Positions 12,266 through 24,166 of a DNA stretch of 64,000 bases are shown here, piece after piece. Both the position numbers and the translations under genes were made by a program. The stretch is from an uncultured Prochlorococcus sp. GTDB taxonomy: Bacteria; Cyanobacteriota; Cyanobacteriia; PCC-6307; Cyanobiaceae. The DNA lies in NCBI GenBank assembly GCA_902521995.1, contig CABYTO010000004.1, positions 29,862 through 93,861 of the forward strand, read 5' to 3'. Every line of letters begins with the position of its first letter. Position 1 is the stretch's first letter. The notes beneath the pieces were generated by a model, which worked only from the letters and a program-made list of their open reading frames with translations, was not told the DNA's origin and ran no database searches.

Positions 12266-12588
12266 TTTTGATATTTACCAAATTGATCATTATATAAATC
12301 ATCTTCGACTTCTTTACCAATAACTATATTCAAATCTGACCTAGGATATGCCACACATAAAAGTGCAAAGCCCTTTTCCCTTAAATCATCATTTAATCCC
12401 ATAGCATCTTCTTGATCTACAGATCCTTCCAATATCATGGATGCACAATCTGTACAAACTCCTGAACAACAACTACTTGGTAAATCTATTCCATTCATTT
12501 TTGCCGCTGAAATAAGATCTTGATCTTCAGAACATGAAAAACAAAAAGTCTTTTGCTCAAATTGAACTTTAATATTGTATTCAGGCAT
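12262..12588 (-). CDS. Plant-type [2Fe-2S] ferredoxin
   Basis: Small soluble electron carrier of 108 aa. The cluster ligands are C40, C45 and C48 (pattern C-x4-C-x2-C within SCCSGVCTDC) and C78 in FALLCVAYP, the classical plant-type arrangement. The region between, EGSVDQEDAMGLNDDLREKGFALLC, matches the family. It differs from photosynthetic PetF at the N-terminus and has an extended, charged C-terminus, so it is likely a specialised paralogue rather than the main photosystem I acceptor. It starts 17 bases after the end of atpG and could be read from the atp transcript. Confidence 0.93.
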   Translation of the reverse strand: MPEYNIKVQFEQKTFCFSCSEDQDLISAAKMNGIDLPSSCCSGVCTDCASMILEGSVDQEDAMGLNDDLREKGFALLCVAYPRSDLNIVIGKEVEDDLYNDQFGKYQK

Positions 12589-12604
12589 ATCCTAAATTAT
12601 ATTG

Positions 12605-13555
12605 CTAGACTGCTGAGCCTCCTACAACTTCTAATATTTCTTGAGTAATAGCTGCTTGTCTTGCTTTGTTATAAGTTAGATTCAAAGTACTTGCTAATTC
12701 TTTAGCATTATCACTTGCATTATTCATAGCAGTCATTCTGCATGCTAGTTCTGAAGCTGCCGACTCTTGAAGAGCTCTTAGTACCTGATTCTGTAAATAT
12801 AATGGTAATAACGAATCCAATAGTTGATCAGGACTTTGTTCAAAAACAATATCTGATGGCAACTTCTCAGAATCACTTTTTTCCATATTTGATTTTTCTA
12901 CAAGTAACTTACTATCTTTTGTAGTCAACCTAAAAATTTCATCGTTTTCCTCAGCAATTCCTTGGGGGTCAAGTGGCAAAAGTGTTTGAACTACAGGGGC
13001 ACAGCTAACTAGAGTGATGAATTTCGTATAAATAATTTCCACCCTATCTGAATTTTCTGAAAGAAATTCAGCTAAAATCTCATTTGTAATTCCTTCAGAG
13101 TCCTTGACTGTGGGTACCTGTTCTAGTTCTTTGAAAGTACTTTTAATTAAATATCTATCCTTTCTATTTTGAAAATATCCAATAGCTTTCTTCCCAACCA
13201 AAATTAAATTTGGCTGAAACCCCTGTTTCAGTAATTCGGCATATCTTATTTCTACCTTTTTTATTATATTTGTGTTGTAACCACCGCATAAACCTCTATC
13301 AGCAGTTATGCACACCAAATCGATGCTCTTTACTTCTCTCTTGGATAATAGAGGAGAATCGACAGCCTCAAATTGTACTCTAGATTGAATATTTTCTAAA
13401 ACACGTGCAAGTTTATCTGCAAAAGGTCTACTTTTAAGAACTTGATCTTGAGCTCTCCTAACTTTTGCAGCTGCAACAAGTCTCATGGCTTCCGTTATTT
13501 TTCTTGTATTTTTAACAGAAACGATTCGATCTCTAATCTCTTTAAGATTTGCCAT
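12605..13555 (-). CDS. atpG: ATP synthase F1 subunit gamma
   Basis: Rotating central-stalk subunit of F1. The 316-aa protein has the N-terminal helix MANLKEIRDRIVSVKNTRKITEAMRLVAAAKVRRAQ and the conserved C-terminal helix (ASELACRMTAMNNASDNAKELASTLNLTYNKARQAAITQEILEVVGG). It is longer than E. coli gamma because of an inserted segment around residues 200-235, as in cyanobacteria. The redox Cys pair of the chloroplast insertion is not visible. It is the last ATP synthase gene of the operon (atpC in plastid naming) and lies 19 bases after atpA. Confidence 0.98.
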   Translation of the reverse strand: MANLKEIRDRIVSVKNTRKITEAMRLVAAAKVRRAQDQVLKSRPFADKLARVLENIQSRVQFEAVDSPLLSKREVKSIDLVCITADRGLCGGYNTNIIKKVEIRYAELLKQGFQPNLILVGKKAIGYFQNRKDRYLIKSTFKELEQVPTVKDSEGITNEILAEFLSENSDRVEIIYTKFITLVSCAPVVQTLLPLDPQGIAEENDEIFRLTTKDSKLLVEKSNMEKSDSEKLPSDIVFEQSPDQLLDSLLPLYLQNQVLRALQESAASELACRMTAMNNASDNAKELASTLNLTYNKARQAAITQEILEVVGGSAV

Positions 13556-13574
13556 GGTATCTCCTTAAATAAAT

Positions 13575-15104
<1,530 letters not shown>

Positions 15105-15122
15105 TTAAGGTTGATTTAAAAG

Positions 15123-15665
15123 TTACTTGGAAAGGGATAAGCCAAGTTTTCTTATTTGTGAAGCAAGGGAAGCATCAATTACTTTTGATCCTACACTGGC
15201 GACGAAACCACCAATAAGAGATGGGTCGATTTTAGTTACAAGTTCTAATTTTTCTGTTCCAGCAATATTGATGATCTTTTTGGTGATTAAACCTTTTTGT
15301 TCATCAGTAAGCTCGACTGCAGAAGTAACAGTTGCCAAAGCAATATTACTATTTTCTCTGTAAATCTCTAAAAACCTATCAAGAATTGAAGTAAGGATTC
15401 CAATTCTTTGCCTATCGGCCAATAGTTTTAAGAAATTCAGTAAAGAAGAATTAACCTTATTTGAAAAAATTTCAGTGATGATTTTCTTCTTAGCATCTGT
15501 CTCTAAAATGGGGGAGGATAGTGCCTTCTCCAATTCAGGGGAATCATTTATTAATTCCAAGAGTTGTTTAACCTCAGAAACCATCTCTTCAGTTTGAGAA
15601 TTTTCATTCACAACTTGAAGTAATGCCTCTGCGTATGGTGTTGTAACTGAATTTAAAAGTGGCAT
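15123..15665 (-). CDS. atpH: ATP synthase F1 subunit delta
   Basis: Peripheral-stalk subunit that joins b/b-prime to the top of alpha3beta3. The 180-aa product has the family start (TPYAEALLQVVNENSQ), an alpha-helical N-terminal domain, and the C-terminal part EKLELVTKIDPSLIGGFVASVGSKVIDASLASQIRKL, whose KIDPSLIGGF is the family signature. Its ATG overlaps the stop of atpF by one base. It is atpD in plastid naming. Confidence 0.97.
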   Translation of the reverse strand: MPLLNSVTTPYAEALLQVVNENSQTEEMVSEVKQLLELINDSPELEKALSSPILETDAKKKIITEIFSNKVNSSLLNFLKLLADRQRIGILTSILDRFLEIYRENSNIALATVTSAVELTDEQKGLITKKIINIAGTEKLELVTKIDPSLIGGFVASVGSKVIDASLASQIRKLGLSLSK

Positions 15666-16177
15666 TAGTTCACCTCAATATTATTAATTGATTGAGTAAC
15701 CAAATTTTCTTGTGTTGTTTTATCAAGTCTATTTGGGAGAGAATCTAAAGCTTTCTTTATTGCCAGTTGAACAGCTTCTTTTCGAAGTTGAGAAATTGCT
15801 CTGGATGCTTCAGAGCTCTCATCAGAGATTGCACTTTGTTTAATTCGTGCCATCTCCTCTATCGCTTTTTTCTCACTTTCCATTCTGATAGATTCAGATC
15901 TTTTGAGGGAATCTGCTTTTATTTGAGAAGCTTTTTCTTCTGCTGAAGATAAATCTTTCTTCGCCTTTTCTAAAGCTTGAGTTGCATTTAGGAGTCGATC
16001 TTCAGCATCTTTTAATTCAAGAAGGATCCCTTCCCTCCTTTTTTGTAGCATTTTACCTAGGAAACCAGGCAAAAATTTATAAAGGCCGAAAACTACTACA
16101 GCCCAATTAAGGATATTAGTTTCAAATAAATTGAAATTCAATCCAAAACCTTCTGTAGCAAAAAGAGTTAAATTCAT
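15665..16177 (-). CDS. atpF: ATP synthase F0 subunit b
   Basis: Peripheral-stalk subunit: one N-terminal membrane helix (about residues 24-45, [22 protein letters not shown]) followed by a long charged coiled coil rich in Glu, Lys and Ala that contacts delta. 170 aa. Cyanobacteria pair it with b-prime, encoded just upstream, in a heterodimer. It overlaps b-prime by 4 bases and delta by one base, so the three are likely translated in a coupled way. Confidence 0.96.
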   Translation of the reverse strand: MNLTLFATEGFGLNFNLFETNILNWAVVVFGLYKFLPGFLGKMLQKRREGILLELKDAEDRLLNATQALEKAKKDLSSAEEKASQIKADSLKRSESIRMESEKKAIEEMARIKQSAISDESSEASRAISQLRKEAVQLAIKKALDSLPNRLDKTTQENLVTQSINNIEVN

Positions 16178-16635
16178 TTTTCTAGAATCAATCTATTAAC
16201 AATAAGTTCGCTTAGATCATCAGCCTGTTTAGAAAGTTGATCACGAGCGGCAGAAGTCTGACTTTCAATTTCTAGCCTTGTTTTTTCTTTTGAAGCGTTT
16301 GCTTCATTGTTAGCAAGTTCTAGTGCTTCTTTATAGAGTTTGTCAGACTCATCCTCAGCTTCGCTCACAATTCTTTGGGCTTCCGTACGAGCACTTTGAA
16401 GCTGAGTTAATAAATCAGCTTCTAATTTTTTAACCTCAGAAAGTTTATTTTTGGCTTCAATAATATTGTTACTTACAAACTTTTCTCTTTTTTCTACAAC
16501 ATTGCCTACAGGCTTAAAAAAGAGAGAATTTAATATGTAAGTAAGAGCAACTACTTGTATCGCCATTAGTGGCAAAGTGGCATTTATATCAAATAATCCA
16601 CCTTCTGTAGCACCAAAAAAATTAAAGGCCAACAT
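16174..16635 (-). CDS. atpF2: ATP synthase F0 subunit b-prime
   Basis: Second form of the b subunit found in photosynthetic organisms, also called AtpG in cyanobacteria. The 153-aa product has an N-terminal membrane helix ([23 protein letters not shown], about 18-40), the [11 protein letters not shown] turn, and a long coiled coil rich in Glu/Ala/Lys. It sits after the c-subunit gene and overlaps atpF by 4 bases. The usual b'-b-delta-alpha order supports the call. Confidence 0.95.
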   Translation of the reverse strand: MLAFNFFGATEGGLFDINATLPLMAIQVVALTYILNSLFFKPVGNVVEKREKFVSNNIIEAKNKLSEVKKLEADLLTQLQSARTEAQRIVSEAEDESDKLYKEALELANNEANASKEKTRLEIESQTSAARDQLSKQADDLSELIVNRLILEK

Positions 16636-16667
16636 ATGATTCAGTTGAAATTAAAAAATTAAATTTA

Positions 16668-16698
16668 AATATTGCTAATAAAGATTAGAAGCAATATT
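16668..16698 (-). promoter_or_regulatory. Perfect 9-bp hairpin just after the c-subunit gene
   Basis: AATATTGCT (16668-16676) and AGCAATATT (16690-16698) form a perfect 9-bp stem with a 13-base loop, five bases past the atpE stop, within the 68-base atpE to b-prime spacer. It could be a 3' RNA stabiliser or a partial terminator that raises c-subunit output relative to downstream genes. This role is inferred. Confidence 0.5.
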
Positions 16699-16703
16699 AA
16701 CTT

Positions 16704-16967
<264 letters not shown>

Positions 16968-17007
16968 TTAATGCTTGTGATAATCTTTGTTGTCATACAC
17001 GCTTGGA

Positions 17008-17046
17008 CATTCTTTATTTTAAGAATGGGTCTGATATTTTCAGACC
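17008..17046 (-). promoter_or_regulatory. Two adjacent hairpins in the leader before the c-subunit gene
   Basis: CATTCTT/AAGAATG (17008-17014 and 17021-17027, 6-base loop) and GGTCTGA/TCAGACC (17028-17034 and 17040-17046, 5-base loop) are two perfect 7-bp stems placed end to end. They lie in the 164-base spacer between the a- and c-subunit genes and may control RNA processing or mark a separate atpE transcript. No function is shown by sequence alone. Confidence 0.5.
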
Positions 17047-17113
17047 TACGCGATTAGATATTTTGCCAGATTACAGACCCTTTGTAAAAGCGTCTGAATG
17101 TATTGGAAGACAG

Positions 17114-17839
17114 CTAATGATGTTCTTCAACAGCTTCTCCAATGTAGTAGGCCGCTAAAGTAGCGAAAATCAATGCCTGAATTGCACTCGTAAATAATCC
17201 TAGGAACATAACAGGTATTGGAAGAATTAGAGGAACTAAAAAAACTAGAACACCAACAACAAGTTCATCAGCCAAAATATTTCCAAATAGCCTGAAAGAA
17301 AGTGATAAAGGTTTCGTAAAGTCCTCTAGAATTTTGAAAGGAAGCATAATAGGAGTTGGGTGGACATAATATTCGAAGTATCTCCAACCCTTATTGCTTA
17401 AGCCTGCATAGAAATAAGAAAGTGAAACCAATAAAGCCAAGGCAATAGTTGTATTAATATCTGCGGTAGGTGCTCCTAATTCTCCACTTGGTAACTTAAT
17501 CAATCTCCAAGGAATTAAAGCTCCTCCCCAATTACTAACAAAGACGAATAAAAATAAAGTACCTATAAATGGCATCCAATCTCTATATACTTTTTCACCT
17601 ATTTGCGTCCTAGCAAGATCTCTTATGTAATCCCAGAGGAACTCAAGCAAGTTTTGAAGGCCTTTAGGATCATTTTCCATTTTTTTAGTTCCTAAAGAAA
17701 TAAAAACTAATAACGATCCTAATAAAATCCAAGATGTCAAAAATACCTGCCCATGCAGTCTGATATTTCCAATTTGCCAATAAAGATGTTGACCAACTTC
17801 TAATGCTGCAAAATTTGTTAGCAAGGAATTAAAAAACAT
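17114..17839 (-). CDS. atpB: ATP synthase F0 subunit a
   Basis: Stator membrane subunit forming the proton half-channels. The 241-aa hydrophobic protein has five or six helices and the conserved helix carrying the essential arginine in [21 protein letters not shown], plus [30 protein letters not shown] at the C-terminus. It starts [37 protein letters not shown], as in other cyanobacterial subunits a. It follows atpI by 23 bases. It is atpI in plastid naming. Confidence 0.98.
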   Translation of the reverse strand: MFFNSLLTNFAALEVGQHLYWQIGNIRLHGQVFLTSWILLGSLLVFISLGTKKMENDPKGLQNLLEFLWDYIRDLARTQIGEKVYRDWMPFIGTLFLFVFVSNWGGALIPWRLIKLPSGELGAPTADINTTIALALLVSLSYFYAGLSNKGWRYFEYYVHPTPIMLPFKILEDFTKPLSLSFRLFGNILADELVVGVLVFLVPLILPIPVMFLGLFTSAIQALIFATLAAYYIGEAVEEHH

Positions 17840-17862
17840 TTGTTTTGAATAAAAAAATTTAC

Positions 17863-18339
17863 TTAGGAACGTGAAAAATAAAGAATGAGTGAAGGCTTAT
17901 AAATGAAAAAGCCTATCATCGCAGGAAAAATATCCAAAGATCCTAGCTTGCTCGCAAAAATAAAGAGGCAAACTGGAACTAATAGTTGCAATTTTGATAC
18001 ACCTGAGGATTCTTTACCAAGTTTCCCTATACTTTTGGAAAGCAAACGTAAGTAAAAAATGCCGGCAATTGCACCCATAAAAATACTAAAACCAAAAGTA
18101 AAGCCCAGAAAAATTCCTGTTATTGATGCTAATAAAATAGAAACAATCAAAGAAATTCCAAAAATTGTTAATTGCAATTTTGTGTATTCATCATATTGAG
18201 AAAGCAAATTATCTATTTGATTGGCAATGCCAGATTTACTATCTTTGATGATCGAATTATTCAGGGATTGAGGAAATTGAACATTCTCATTGGAAGGATG
18301 CTCAAGTTTTTTTCTATTTGAGTCCACTGATGTGAACAT
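17863..18339 (-). CDS. atpI: ATP synthase assembly protein I (Atp1)
   Basis: First gene of the operon, encoding a 158-aa protein with a charged N-terminal 55 residues and four hydrophobic helices ([77 protein letters not shown]). Family members assist assembly of the c-ring and are not part of the final complex. The sequence is poorly conserved, so the call rests on topology and on its place before subunit a. Confidence 0.88.
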   Translation of the reverse strand: MFTSVDSNRKKLEHPSNENVQFPQSLNNSIIKDSKSGIANQIDNLLSQYDEYTKLQLTIFGISLIVSILLASITGIFLGFTFGFSIFMGAIAGIFYLRLLSKSIGKLGKESSGVSKLQLLVPVCLFIFASKLGSLDIFPAMIGFFIYKPSLILYFSRS

Positions 18340-18604
18340 AGTTTAGAAACCCCTCTGAATGGTTTGAAGTAAGTATATAAACTCACGGAATCTATCACGG
18401 AGAGGTGCCTTTTAGCTAGTTTTTTTTTATAAAAAATTAATTCTTAAGATTTAGAATGAATCTCTAGACCATTTTTTACTTCATTCTTAGAAAAAAAGTT
18501 TATGAAAAGTCATCTTTTTAATTGCTTTAACACTTTAAAACGTTAATAATAGACTTGGCAAAATCTTAATTAAACGTCTCAATAGTACATATACATCTAA
18601 AAAA
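18340..18604. other. Divergent upstream region of atpI and ftsW (265 bases)
   Basis: AT-rich spacer between two divergent genes, with homopolymer runs and only very short open frames. Apart from the -10 candidate at 18372-18377 I see no convincing operator, RNA gene or repeat. Confidence 0.5.
18372..18377 (-). promoter_or_regulatory. Candidate -10 box for the atp operon
   Basis: On the minus strand TATACT lies about 33 bases before the atpI start codon, in the only long upstream gap of the operon. It is a good match to a sigma-70 type -10 element. No clear -35 element is visible. In AT-rich DNA such matches are frequent. Confidence 0.4.
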
Positions 18605-19840
18605 TTGGAGATAAGTCAAGGAAAAATAAAATATAAAAGAACTTCTACAAGAAAAAAAACCTTTAGTTCTAATTACAAAAAAAATTTAAGCAATTTAAAA
18701 GAGTCTATATTTCCTTTACCTTGGATGATATGGCCTTATGAAGCAAAAATCCTCATTATCATCATTGGAATTTGGTCAATATTAGGAATATGCATACTAG
18801 GATCATCAAGTTGGTGGGTGGCTAGTAGGGAAATGGGAAATTGGGCTTACTTTTTAAAAAAACAAATCATTTGGACAATTCCAGGAATTGGTGTATTTTA
18901 TTTAGTTCTTAATACAAACATTAGAAATCTTTTAAAGTTTTCAAGAATTATTTTTTATATTTTATTCTTTTTGATTTTCCTTACAAATTTTACTGGGATT
19001 ACAGTTAATGGCTCTTCAAGATGGCTAGTACTTGGCAATTTACGTTTGCAGCCATCTGAATTAATTAAACCTTTTCTAATTCTAGAAGCTTCTAATCTTT
19101 TCGCACATTGGAATCTGATAAAGAATGATAAAAAACTAATTTCACTAATAACCTTTGGTTTATTAATTTTATTTATACTTAAACAGCCTAATTTAAGTAC
19201 TGCATCATTAACAGGAATTCTTCTTTGGGTAATGGGTTTATGTGGAGGAGTAAAACTTAGCACTCTTTGCTCATTTGCTTCAATAGGATTCATTACTGGA
19301 TGTATTAGCATCCTTAATAACGAATATCAAAAACTGAGAGTTACTTCATTTATAAATCCTTGGAAAGATCAACAAGAAAATGGATTTCAATTGGTTCAGA
19401 GTTTATTAGCTATAGGTTCAGGTGGTCTTTTTGGCCAAGGTTTTGGACTGTCTATACAAAAATTACAGTATCTACCGTTCATGTATACAGATTTTATTTT
19501 TGCCATTTTTGCGGAAGAATTTGGTTTGTTGGGGTGTACTCTTTTCTTAGGATTTTTAGCAGTATTCTCTTATATTTGCCTAAGAATTAGTCTTAAGTGC
19601 AGGAACAACTACACAAAATTAGTTGCTATCGGATGTGGCGTATTGTTAACAGGACAATCAATAATGCATATTGCTGTAGCAACAGGTTCAATGCCTACTA
19701 CAGGCTTACCACTACCTTTTATTAGTTATGGAGGCAATTCATTAATAGCCTCTTTTTTTATTGCAGGGATGTTAGTGAGATGTTCATTAGAGTCAACAGG
19801 ATTCATTGGTATAATTAGTACACGAAAGACTCTTAATTAG
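18605..19840 (+). CDS. ftsW: SEDS-family cell division protein FtsW (peptidoglycan glycosyltransferase)
   Basis: Polytopic membrane protein that polymerises lipid II at the septum. The 411-aa product has about ten helices and SEDS signatures: NGSSRWLVLGNLRLQPSELIKP, LKQPNLSTASL, and the C-terminal TTGLPLPFISYGGNSLIASF. A long basic N-terminal tail (about 40 residues) precedes the first helix. The start used is TTG at 18605; the first in-frame ATG is at 18725 (residue 41), right before the first helix, and no strong ribosome-binding site decides between them. RodA is the alternative family member; FtsW is favoured but not proven. Confidence 0.85.
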   Translation: MEISQGKIKYKRTSTRKKTFSSNYKKNLSNLKESIFPLPWMIWPYEAKILIIIIGIWSILGICILGSSSWWVASREMGNWAYFLKKQIIWTIPGIGVFYLVLNTNIRNLLKFSRIIFYILFFLIFLTNFTGITVNGSSRWLVLGNLRLQPSELIKPFLILEASNLFAHWNLIKNDKKLISLITFGLLILFILKQPNLSTASLTGILLWVMGLCGGVKLSTLCSFASIGFITGCISILNNEYQKLRVTSFINPWKDQQENGFQLVQSLLAIGSGGLFGQGFGLSIQKLQYLPFMYTDFIFAIFAEEFGLLGCTLFLGFLAVFSYICLRISLKCRNNYTKLVAIGCGVLLTGQSIMHIAVATGSMPTTGLPLPFISYGGNSLIASFFIAGMLVRCSLESTGFIGIISTRKTLN

Positions 19841-19922
19841 TTAGAATTTAAAGGATTTAATTCAAGCTATCGAATCATTTAATTTAGTTATTTCAGAATT
19901 ATCTCAAAAGGGTAATCTGCTT

Positions 19923-20579
19923 ATGCAGAATGGTCTTAATAGTCCTGGTCCATTTACTATATTTTTGGTTTTCAGCGCAGGACTTTTAACAAGTCTTGGG
20001 CCATGCTCATTATCATTACTTCCAGTAACAATTGCTTATATAGGAGGGACAGAGAAAAATAAATTTAAACTTATTAGTTTTTCAGGAGGTGTAGTTTTTT
20101 CGCTTGTTGCACTTGGGGCTGCGAGTGGTTTCTTAGGTAAAATATATGGGCAAATTCCATCTTATTACACTTCATTTGTTGCCCTAATAGCAATAATAAT
20201 GGGTTTAAATTTATTAGGAATTTTAAAGTTTCAGTTTCCGAATGGACCTGATATAAAAAAAATTGAAGATAAAATACCAACATTTATAGCTCCTTTTGCC
20301 ATAGGGACAACTTTTGGACTAGCTTCTTCACCTTGCATTACTCCAGTTTTAGCAACTCTTCTGGCTTGGGTATCGCAAGCTAAAAACCCTGTAATATCTA
20401 TTATTGTTTTATTTTTCTTTGGAATAGGCCAAGTAACCCCATTAGTCATTGCAGGAGCTACTGCAGAAAATTTAAAACATTTTTTAGCACTTAGAAAATT
20501 TAGTCAAATAATTCCGACTTTAAGTGGGATATTTTTAGTATCCCTAGGGTTATTAAATTTATTTTCAAATTGGATTTAA
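19923..20579 (+). CDS. ccdA: Cytochrome c biogenesis protein CcdA
   Basis: Membrane thiol transporter that passes reducing power across the thylakoid or plasma membrane to keep apocytochrome c cysteines reduced. The 218-aa protein has six predicted helices and the two key cysteines in SLGPCSLSLLPVTIAYIGG and SSPCITPVLATLLAW. Its TAA stop is directly followed by the ATG of ccs1, the partner of the same system II pathway, which confirms the role. Confidence 0.95.
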   Translation: MQNGLNSPGPFTIFLVFSAGLLTSLGPCSLSLLPVTIAYIGGTEKNKFKLISFSGGVVFSLVALGAASGFLGKIYGQIPSYYTSFVALIAIIMGLNLLGILKFQFPNGPDIKKIEDKIPTFIAPFAIGTTFGLASSPCITPVLATLLAWVSQAKNPVISIIVLFFFGIGQVTPLVIAGATAENLKHFLALRKFSQIIPTLSGIFLVSLGLLNLFSNWI

Positions 20580-21866
20580 ATGATAATTTTTAAGAATTTA
20601 ATTTTAAAAATATCAAGTTTAAGATTCTCTATATCGCTGATAATCTTCATTGCTATTTCCAGTGGAATAGGTACTTTTATACCTCAAGGTAGTAATAATA
20701 AATTCTATATTGATAATTTCGATAGAGCTCCCATTTTTGGATTTTTAGATGGAGAAAAAGTCTTAAAACTTCAATTGGATCATATATATACAAGCTTTTG
20801 GTTTTTATTTACATTAATTCTTCTTTGCATTTCTCTGGCAGCTTGTAGTTTCAGGAGGCAAATTCCTTCATTAAAAGCCTCATTAAAATGGATTGAATAT
20901 AAGAGCGAAAAAAAATTTAGCAAACTGCAACTATCTACAAGTCATCCAATCAATCAAGATGGAGAACACATATCAAAAGTAGATTTATTACTTAAAAAAA
21001 AAGGATGGAAAACATACAAATTTAATAGTCATATTTCTGCAAGAAAGGGTTTAATTGGGAAAATCGGTCCTTTAGTTGTACATATCGGATTAATAGTCTT
21101 ACTTATAGGTTCAGCATATGGAAGTTTTACAAGTCAATCAAAAGAACAATATTTACTGCCTGGAGAAACTTTAGATCTTGTTAATGAGAGCACAAACTCA
21201 AAAGCCAATGTAAAATTAATCGATTTTTCTATAGAACGTGAAAGTGATGGTGTGCCCAAACAGTTTATTTCAAAATTAAATTTTTCTTCTAAAGATCTAA
21301 ATTTAAATGAAATAAAAACAACCAAAGTTAATCACCCAATAAGGTTTAAAGGATTAACTATTTATCAAGCAGATTGGGCAATATCGAATGTTGTTTTAGA
21401 AATAGATAATATCCTTTATCAATTACAATTAAAGGAGATTCCAGAAATAGGTAATCAAGTTTGGGGAGTTTTAGTTGAATTAGGATCGGAGACTAAAAAA
21501 AATTTCCTTTTAACAATAGATAATGAAAATGGTCCACTTAAAATTTCGAATATAGAAAATTTTTCCGGGAATAATCTCTATATCAATGACGATACTTTAG
21601 AAGTTAACTCTTCAAAAGTATCACTGAAAAAAATAATCCCCAGCAGTGGATTAATAATTAAAAATGATCCGTCTATACCATTTATTTACTTTTCTTTTAT
21701 CTTAATAATTTTTGGAACAATAATAAGTCTTATACCAACTAACCAATTATGGATTCTGGTAAATAAAGAATCACAAAAGTTATCTATTGGAGGCCTTAGT
21801 AATAAAAATCTAGTTGGTTTTAAAAAAGAATTTTTTAAATTAGCAGACGAAATAAAAAATTTTTAA
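20580..21866 (+). CDS. ccs1: Cytochrome c biogenesis protein Ccs1 (ResB family)
   Basis: System II cytochrome c synthesis component that works with CcsA to attach heme. The 428-aa protein has the ResB layout: two N-terminal helices with [25 protein letters not shown], a third helix near residue 165 ([22 protein letters not shown]), a large lumenal domain, and a final helix near 365-385 ([20 protein letters not shown]). It starts with no gap after ccdA. Its stop overlaps the queF stop by 4 bases in a TTAA. Confidence 0.95.
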   Translation: MIIFKNLILKISSLRFSISLIIFIAISSGIGTFIPQGSNNKFYIDNFDRAPIFGFLDGEKVLKLQLDHIYTSFWFLFTLILLCISLAACSFRRQIPSLKASLKWIEYKSEKKFSKLQLSTSHPINQDGEHISKVDLLLKKKGWKTYKFNSHISARKGLIGKIGPLVVHIGLIVLLIGSAYGSFTSQSKEQYLLPGETLDLVNESTNSKANVKLIDFSIERESDGVPKQFISKLNFSSKDLNLNEIKTTKVNHPIRFKGLTIYQADWAISNVVLEIDNILYQLQLKEIPEIGNQVWGVLVELGSETKKNFLLTIDNENGPLKISNIENFSGNNLYINDDTLEVNSSKVSLKKIIPSSGLIIKNDPSIPFIYFSFILIIFGTIISLIPTNQLWILVNKESQKLSIGGLSNKNLVGFKKEFFKLADEIKNF

Positions 21867-22273
21867 TTTCTTTTCTGCCCACTAAAAATATTTAACTGCA
21901 TAGAAACATTGCCTCTTGGGTTAAATGCAGCATTTAAATGTATCCAGTGAGGTGAACCTTCATTCACTAAATCATCCATAATTCTATTCACAACTTCCTC
22001 ATGTGATATTTTTATATCCCTAAAATTATTAATATAAAGTTTTAAAGACTTCAACTCAAAGACTTTCAAATTAGGTTGATAAATAATATTTAGCTTTGCA
22101 AAATCTGGATAACCAGAAAAGGGGCACTTACATGTAAATTCAGGTAACTGAATTGAAATTTCATAAATTCTTTCCTTATTTGGATTATCGAAACAAATTA
22201 TTTTTGATTCTTCAATAATTCTTTCACCATATAGCGGTCTTTGAGTCGAATCTTCTAATTTAGCTGTACTCAT
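21863..22273 (-). CDS. queF: NADPH-dependent 7-cyano-7-deazaguanine reductase QueF
   Basis: Reduces preQ0 to preQ1 in synthesis of the tRNA base queuosine. The 136-aa product is the short, single-domain (type I) form. Catalytic Cys50 lies in [14 protein letters not shown] with Asp57, and Glu73 lies in the QueF motif [31 protein letters not shown] matches the C-terminal family part. It is convergent with ccs1. Confidence 0.95.
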   Translation of the reverse strand: MSTAKLEDSTQRPLYGERIIEESKIICFDNPNKERIYEISIQLPEFTCKCPFSGYPDFAKLNIIYQPNLKVFELKSLKLYINNFRDIKISHEEVVNRIMDDLVNEGSPHWIHLNAAFNPRGNVSMQLNIFSGQKRN

Positions 22274-22462
22274 TTTTAGTAGAACTTTTTATTTAAACCT
22301 ATATAAAAAATATATATAAAGATAAAAATTCGCAAAAGTATCAACAAATCTAAGTATTACAATTGACTAAGTCAAAAGATGTTAAATCTTATTTTTGTAT
22401 CAATAATAACATTCATAGTGTCCGCCGAAAGGTTTATATGTGAATAGTTCAATGAAAAATTA

Positions 22463-22708
22463 ATGGACATTTGTTTAATAACTATCGATAACAACTTAAA
22501 TAAATCCCTTCAACCAAAAACTGCAATTGGAATGTTATGGCTTCAAACACATTTTGAGAATGATCAGTGGGAAGCGTTGTCAAATAGTACAGTAATAATT
22601 TCTGAAAAAAATTCGCAACTATTAATTGAAGATGCCAAGAATGCAGGACTTAATGTTGAATGTTTTTCTGATATTTCAATGTTGGATGTTTTCCCAAAAA
22701 ACAATTAA
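22463..22708 (+). CDS. 81-aa hypothetical protein upstream of glnB
   Basis: A small soluble protein with a regular alpha/beta pattern (MDICLITIDNNLNKSLQP, GMLWLQTHFENDQWEALSNSTVIISEKNSQLLIEDAKNAGLNVECFSDI). No metal motif or membrane helix is seen. It lies 24 bases before glnB on the same strand and is probably read from the same transcript, so it could take part in nitrogen control, but I do not recognise the family and assign no function. Confidence 0.8.
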   Translation: MDICLITIDNNLNKSLQPKTAIGMLWLQTHFENDQWEALSNSTVIISEKNSQLLIEDAKNAGLNVECFSDISMLDVFPKNN

Positions 22709-23072
<364 letters not shown>

Positions 23073-23083
<11 letters not shown>

Positions 23084-23885
23084 CTCTTACTAAATTTTGT
23101 ATATATTCACTATTAATTTTTTTATTTGATTGACTTCCTAAGGTCATCCAGGCTAGATATTCATGATTTCCAGCAGGCCCTACTAGCGGAGAAGCTATCA
23201 AATTCTTTATATTCCATTGGAAATTCTTAGCAGCGTAAATAACAGACTCTATAGCATCAATATGGAATTTAGGATTGCGAACAACCCCACCTTTACTGAC
23301 TTTTTCTTTACCCACCTCAAATTGGGGTTTAATTAAAAATATTCCCTCAATACAATCACCTTCTAATAAATTACTAATAGATTTAAAAACTAACTTTAAT
23401 GAAATAAAAGACAAATCAGCAACAACAAAATTTGGTAATTCATTACTTCTAGATAAAAGATCATTAGGTTTTAAATTTCGAATATTAGTTCGTTCAAAAA
23501 GTATAACTTTTGGGTTATTTCTAATCTTCCATGCAGTCTGTCCATAACCAACATCTATCCCATAAACTAACTTTGCTCCTTGTTGCAATAAGCAATCAGT
23601 AAATCCCCCAGTAGAGATTCCTGCGTCAATACATATTTTATCTTTTACTTTAATTTCAAGTTTTTTAAATGCCTCCAATAATTTTTCGCCACCCCTAGAT
23701 ACAAACATAGGTTGGGAATCAATAAAAAATTCAGATCCTATTAATACTTGTTGTCCAGGTTTATCCAATACTTTTCCATTTATATCTCTAACCTTGCCCG
23801 CAAGAATTAAACCCTGGGCTTTTTGACGAGTTTCACATAAACCTTTATTTAGAAGATAAAGGTCTAATCTACTTTTTTTAATCAT
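23073..23885 (-). CDS. tlyA: TlyA family rRNA methyltransferase (S4 plus FtsJ domains)
   Basis: A 270-aa protein with an N-terminal S4 RNA-binding domain (RLDLYLLNKGLCETRQKAQGLILAGKVRDING, about 5-60) and a C-terminal Rossmann methyltransferase with the SAM-binding motif CIDAGISTGGFTDCLLQQGA near residues 90-110 and NFVVADLSFISLK. TlyA proteins 2'-O-methylate cytidines of 16S and/or 23S rRNA and are often mislabelled as hemolysins. The rRNA target in this organism is not shown by the sequence. Confidence 0.9.
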
Positions 23886-24166
23886 CTATTAATCAATAAA
23901 AAAAGACTGAATAATGAACTTCTACAAGATTAAGATCCAAATTCTTTAATACCTTCCAATTTTAAATTAGAACTAAAAAATTACCCATTATTAATTAAAG
24001 GAGTAAATACAAACATTTTTATATTTAAGCTTTCTTTATTAGCCAGAAAAATGTTACATAAGAAAATAATAATCATACAAATATGTTCAATATCAAGTAC
24101 ATCTTTAAGGTATAGGGCAATAATTCGATTTTGTTATAAAGTTTAAATTGATAATAAATAAAAATT
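23886..24166. other. Divergent spacer between tlyA and purB (281 bases)
   Basis: The longest gene-free stretch in the window. It is very AT-rich and holds no open frame worth reporting, no strong hairpin and no recognised RNA. It must contain the purB and tlyA promoters, but I cannot place them with confidence. Confidence 0.5.
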
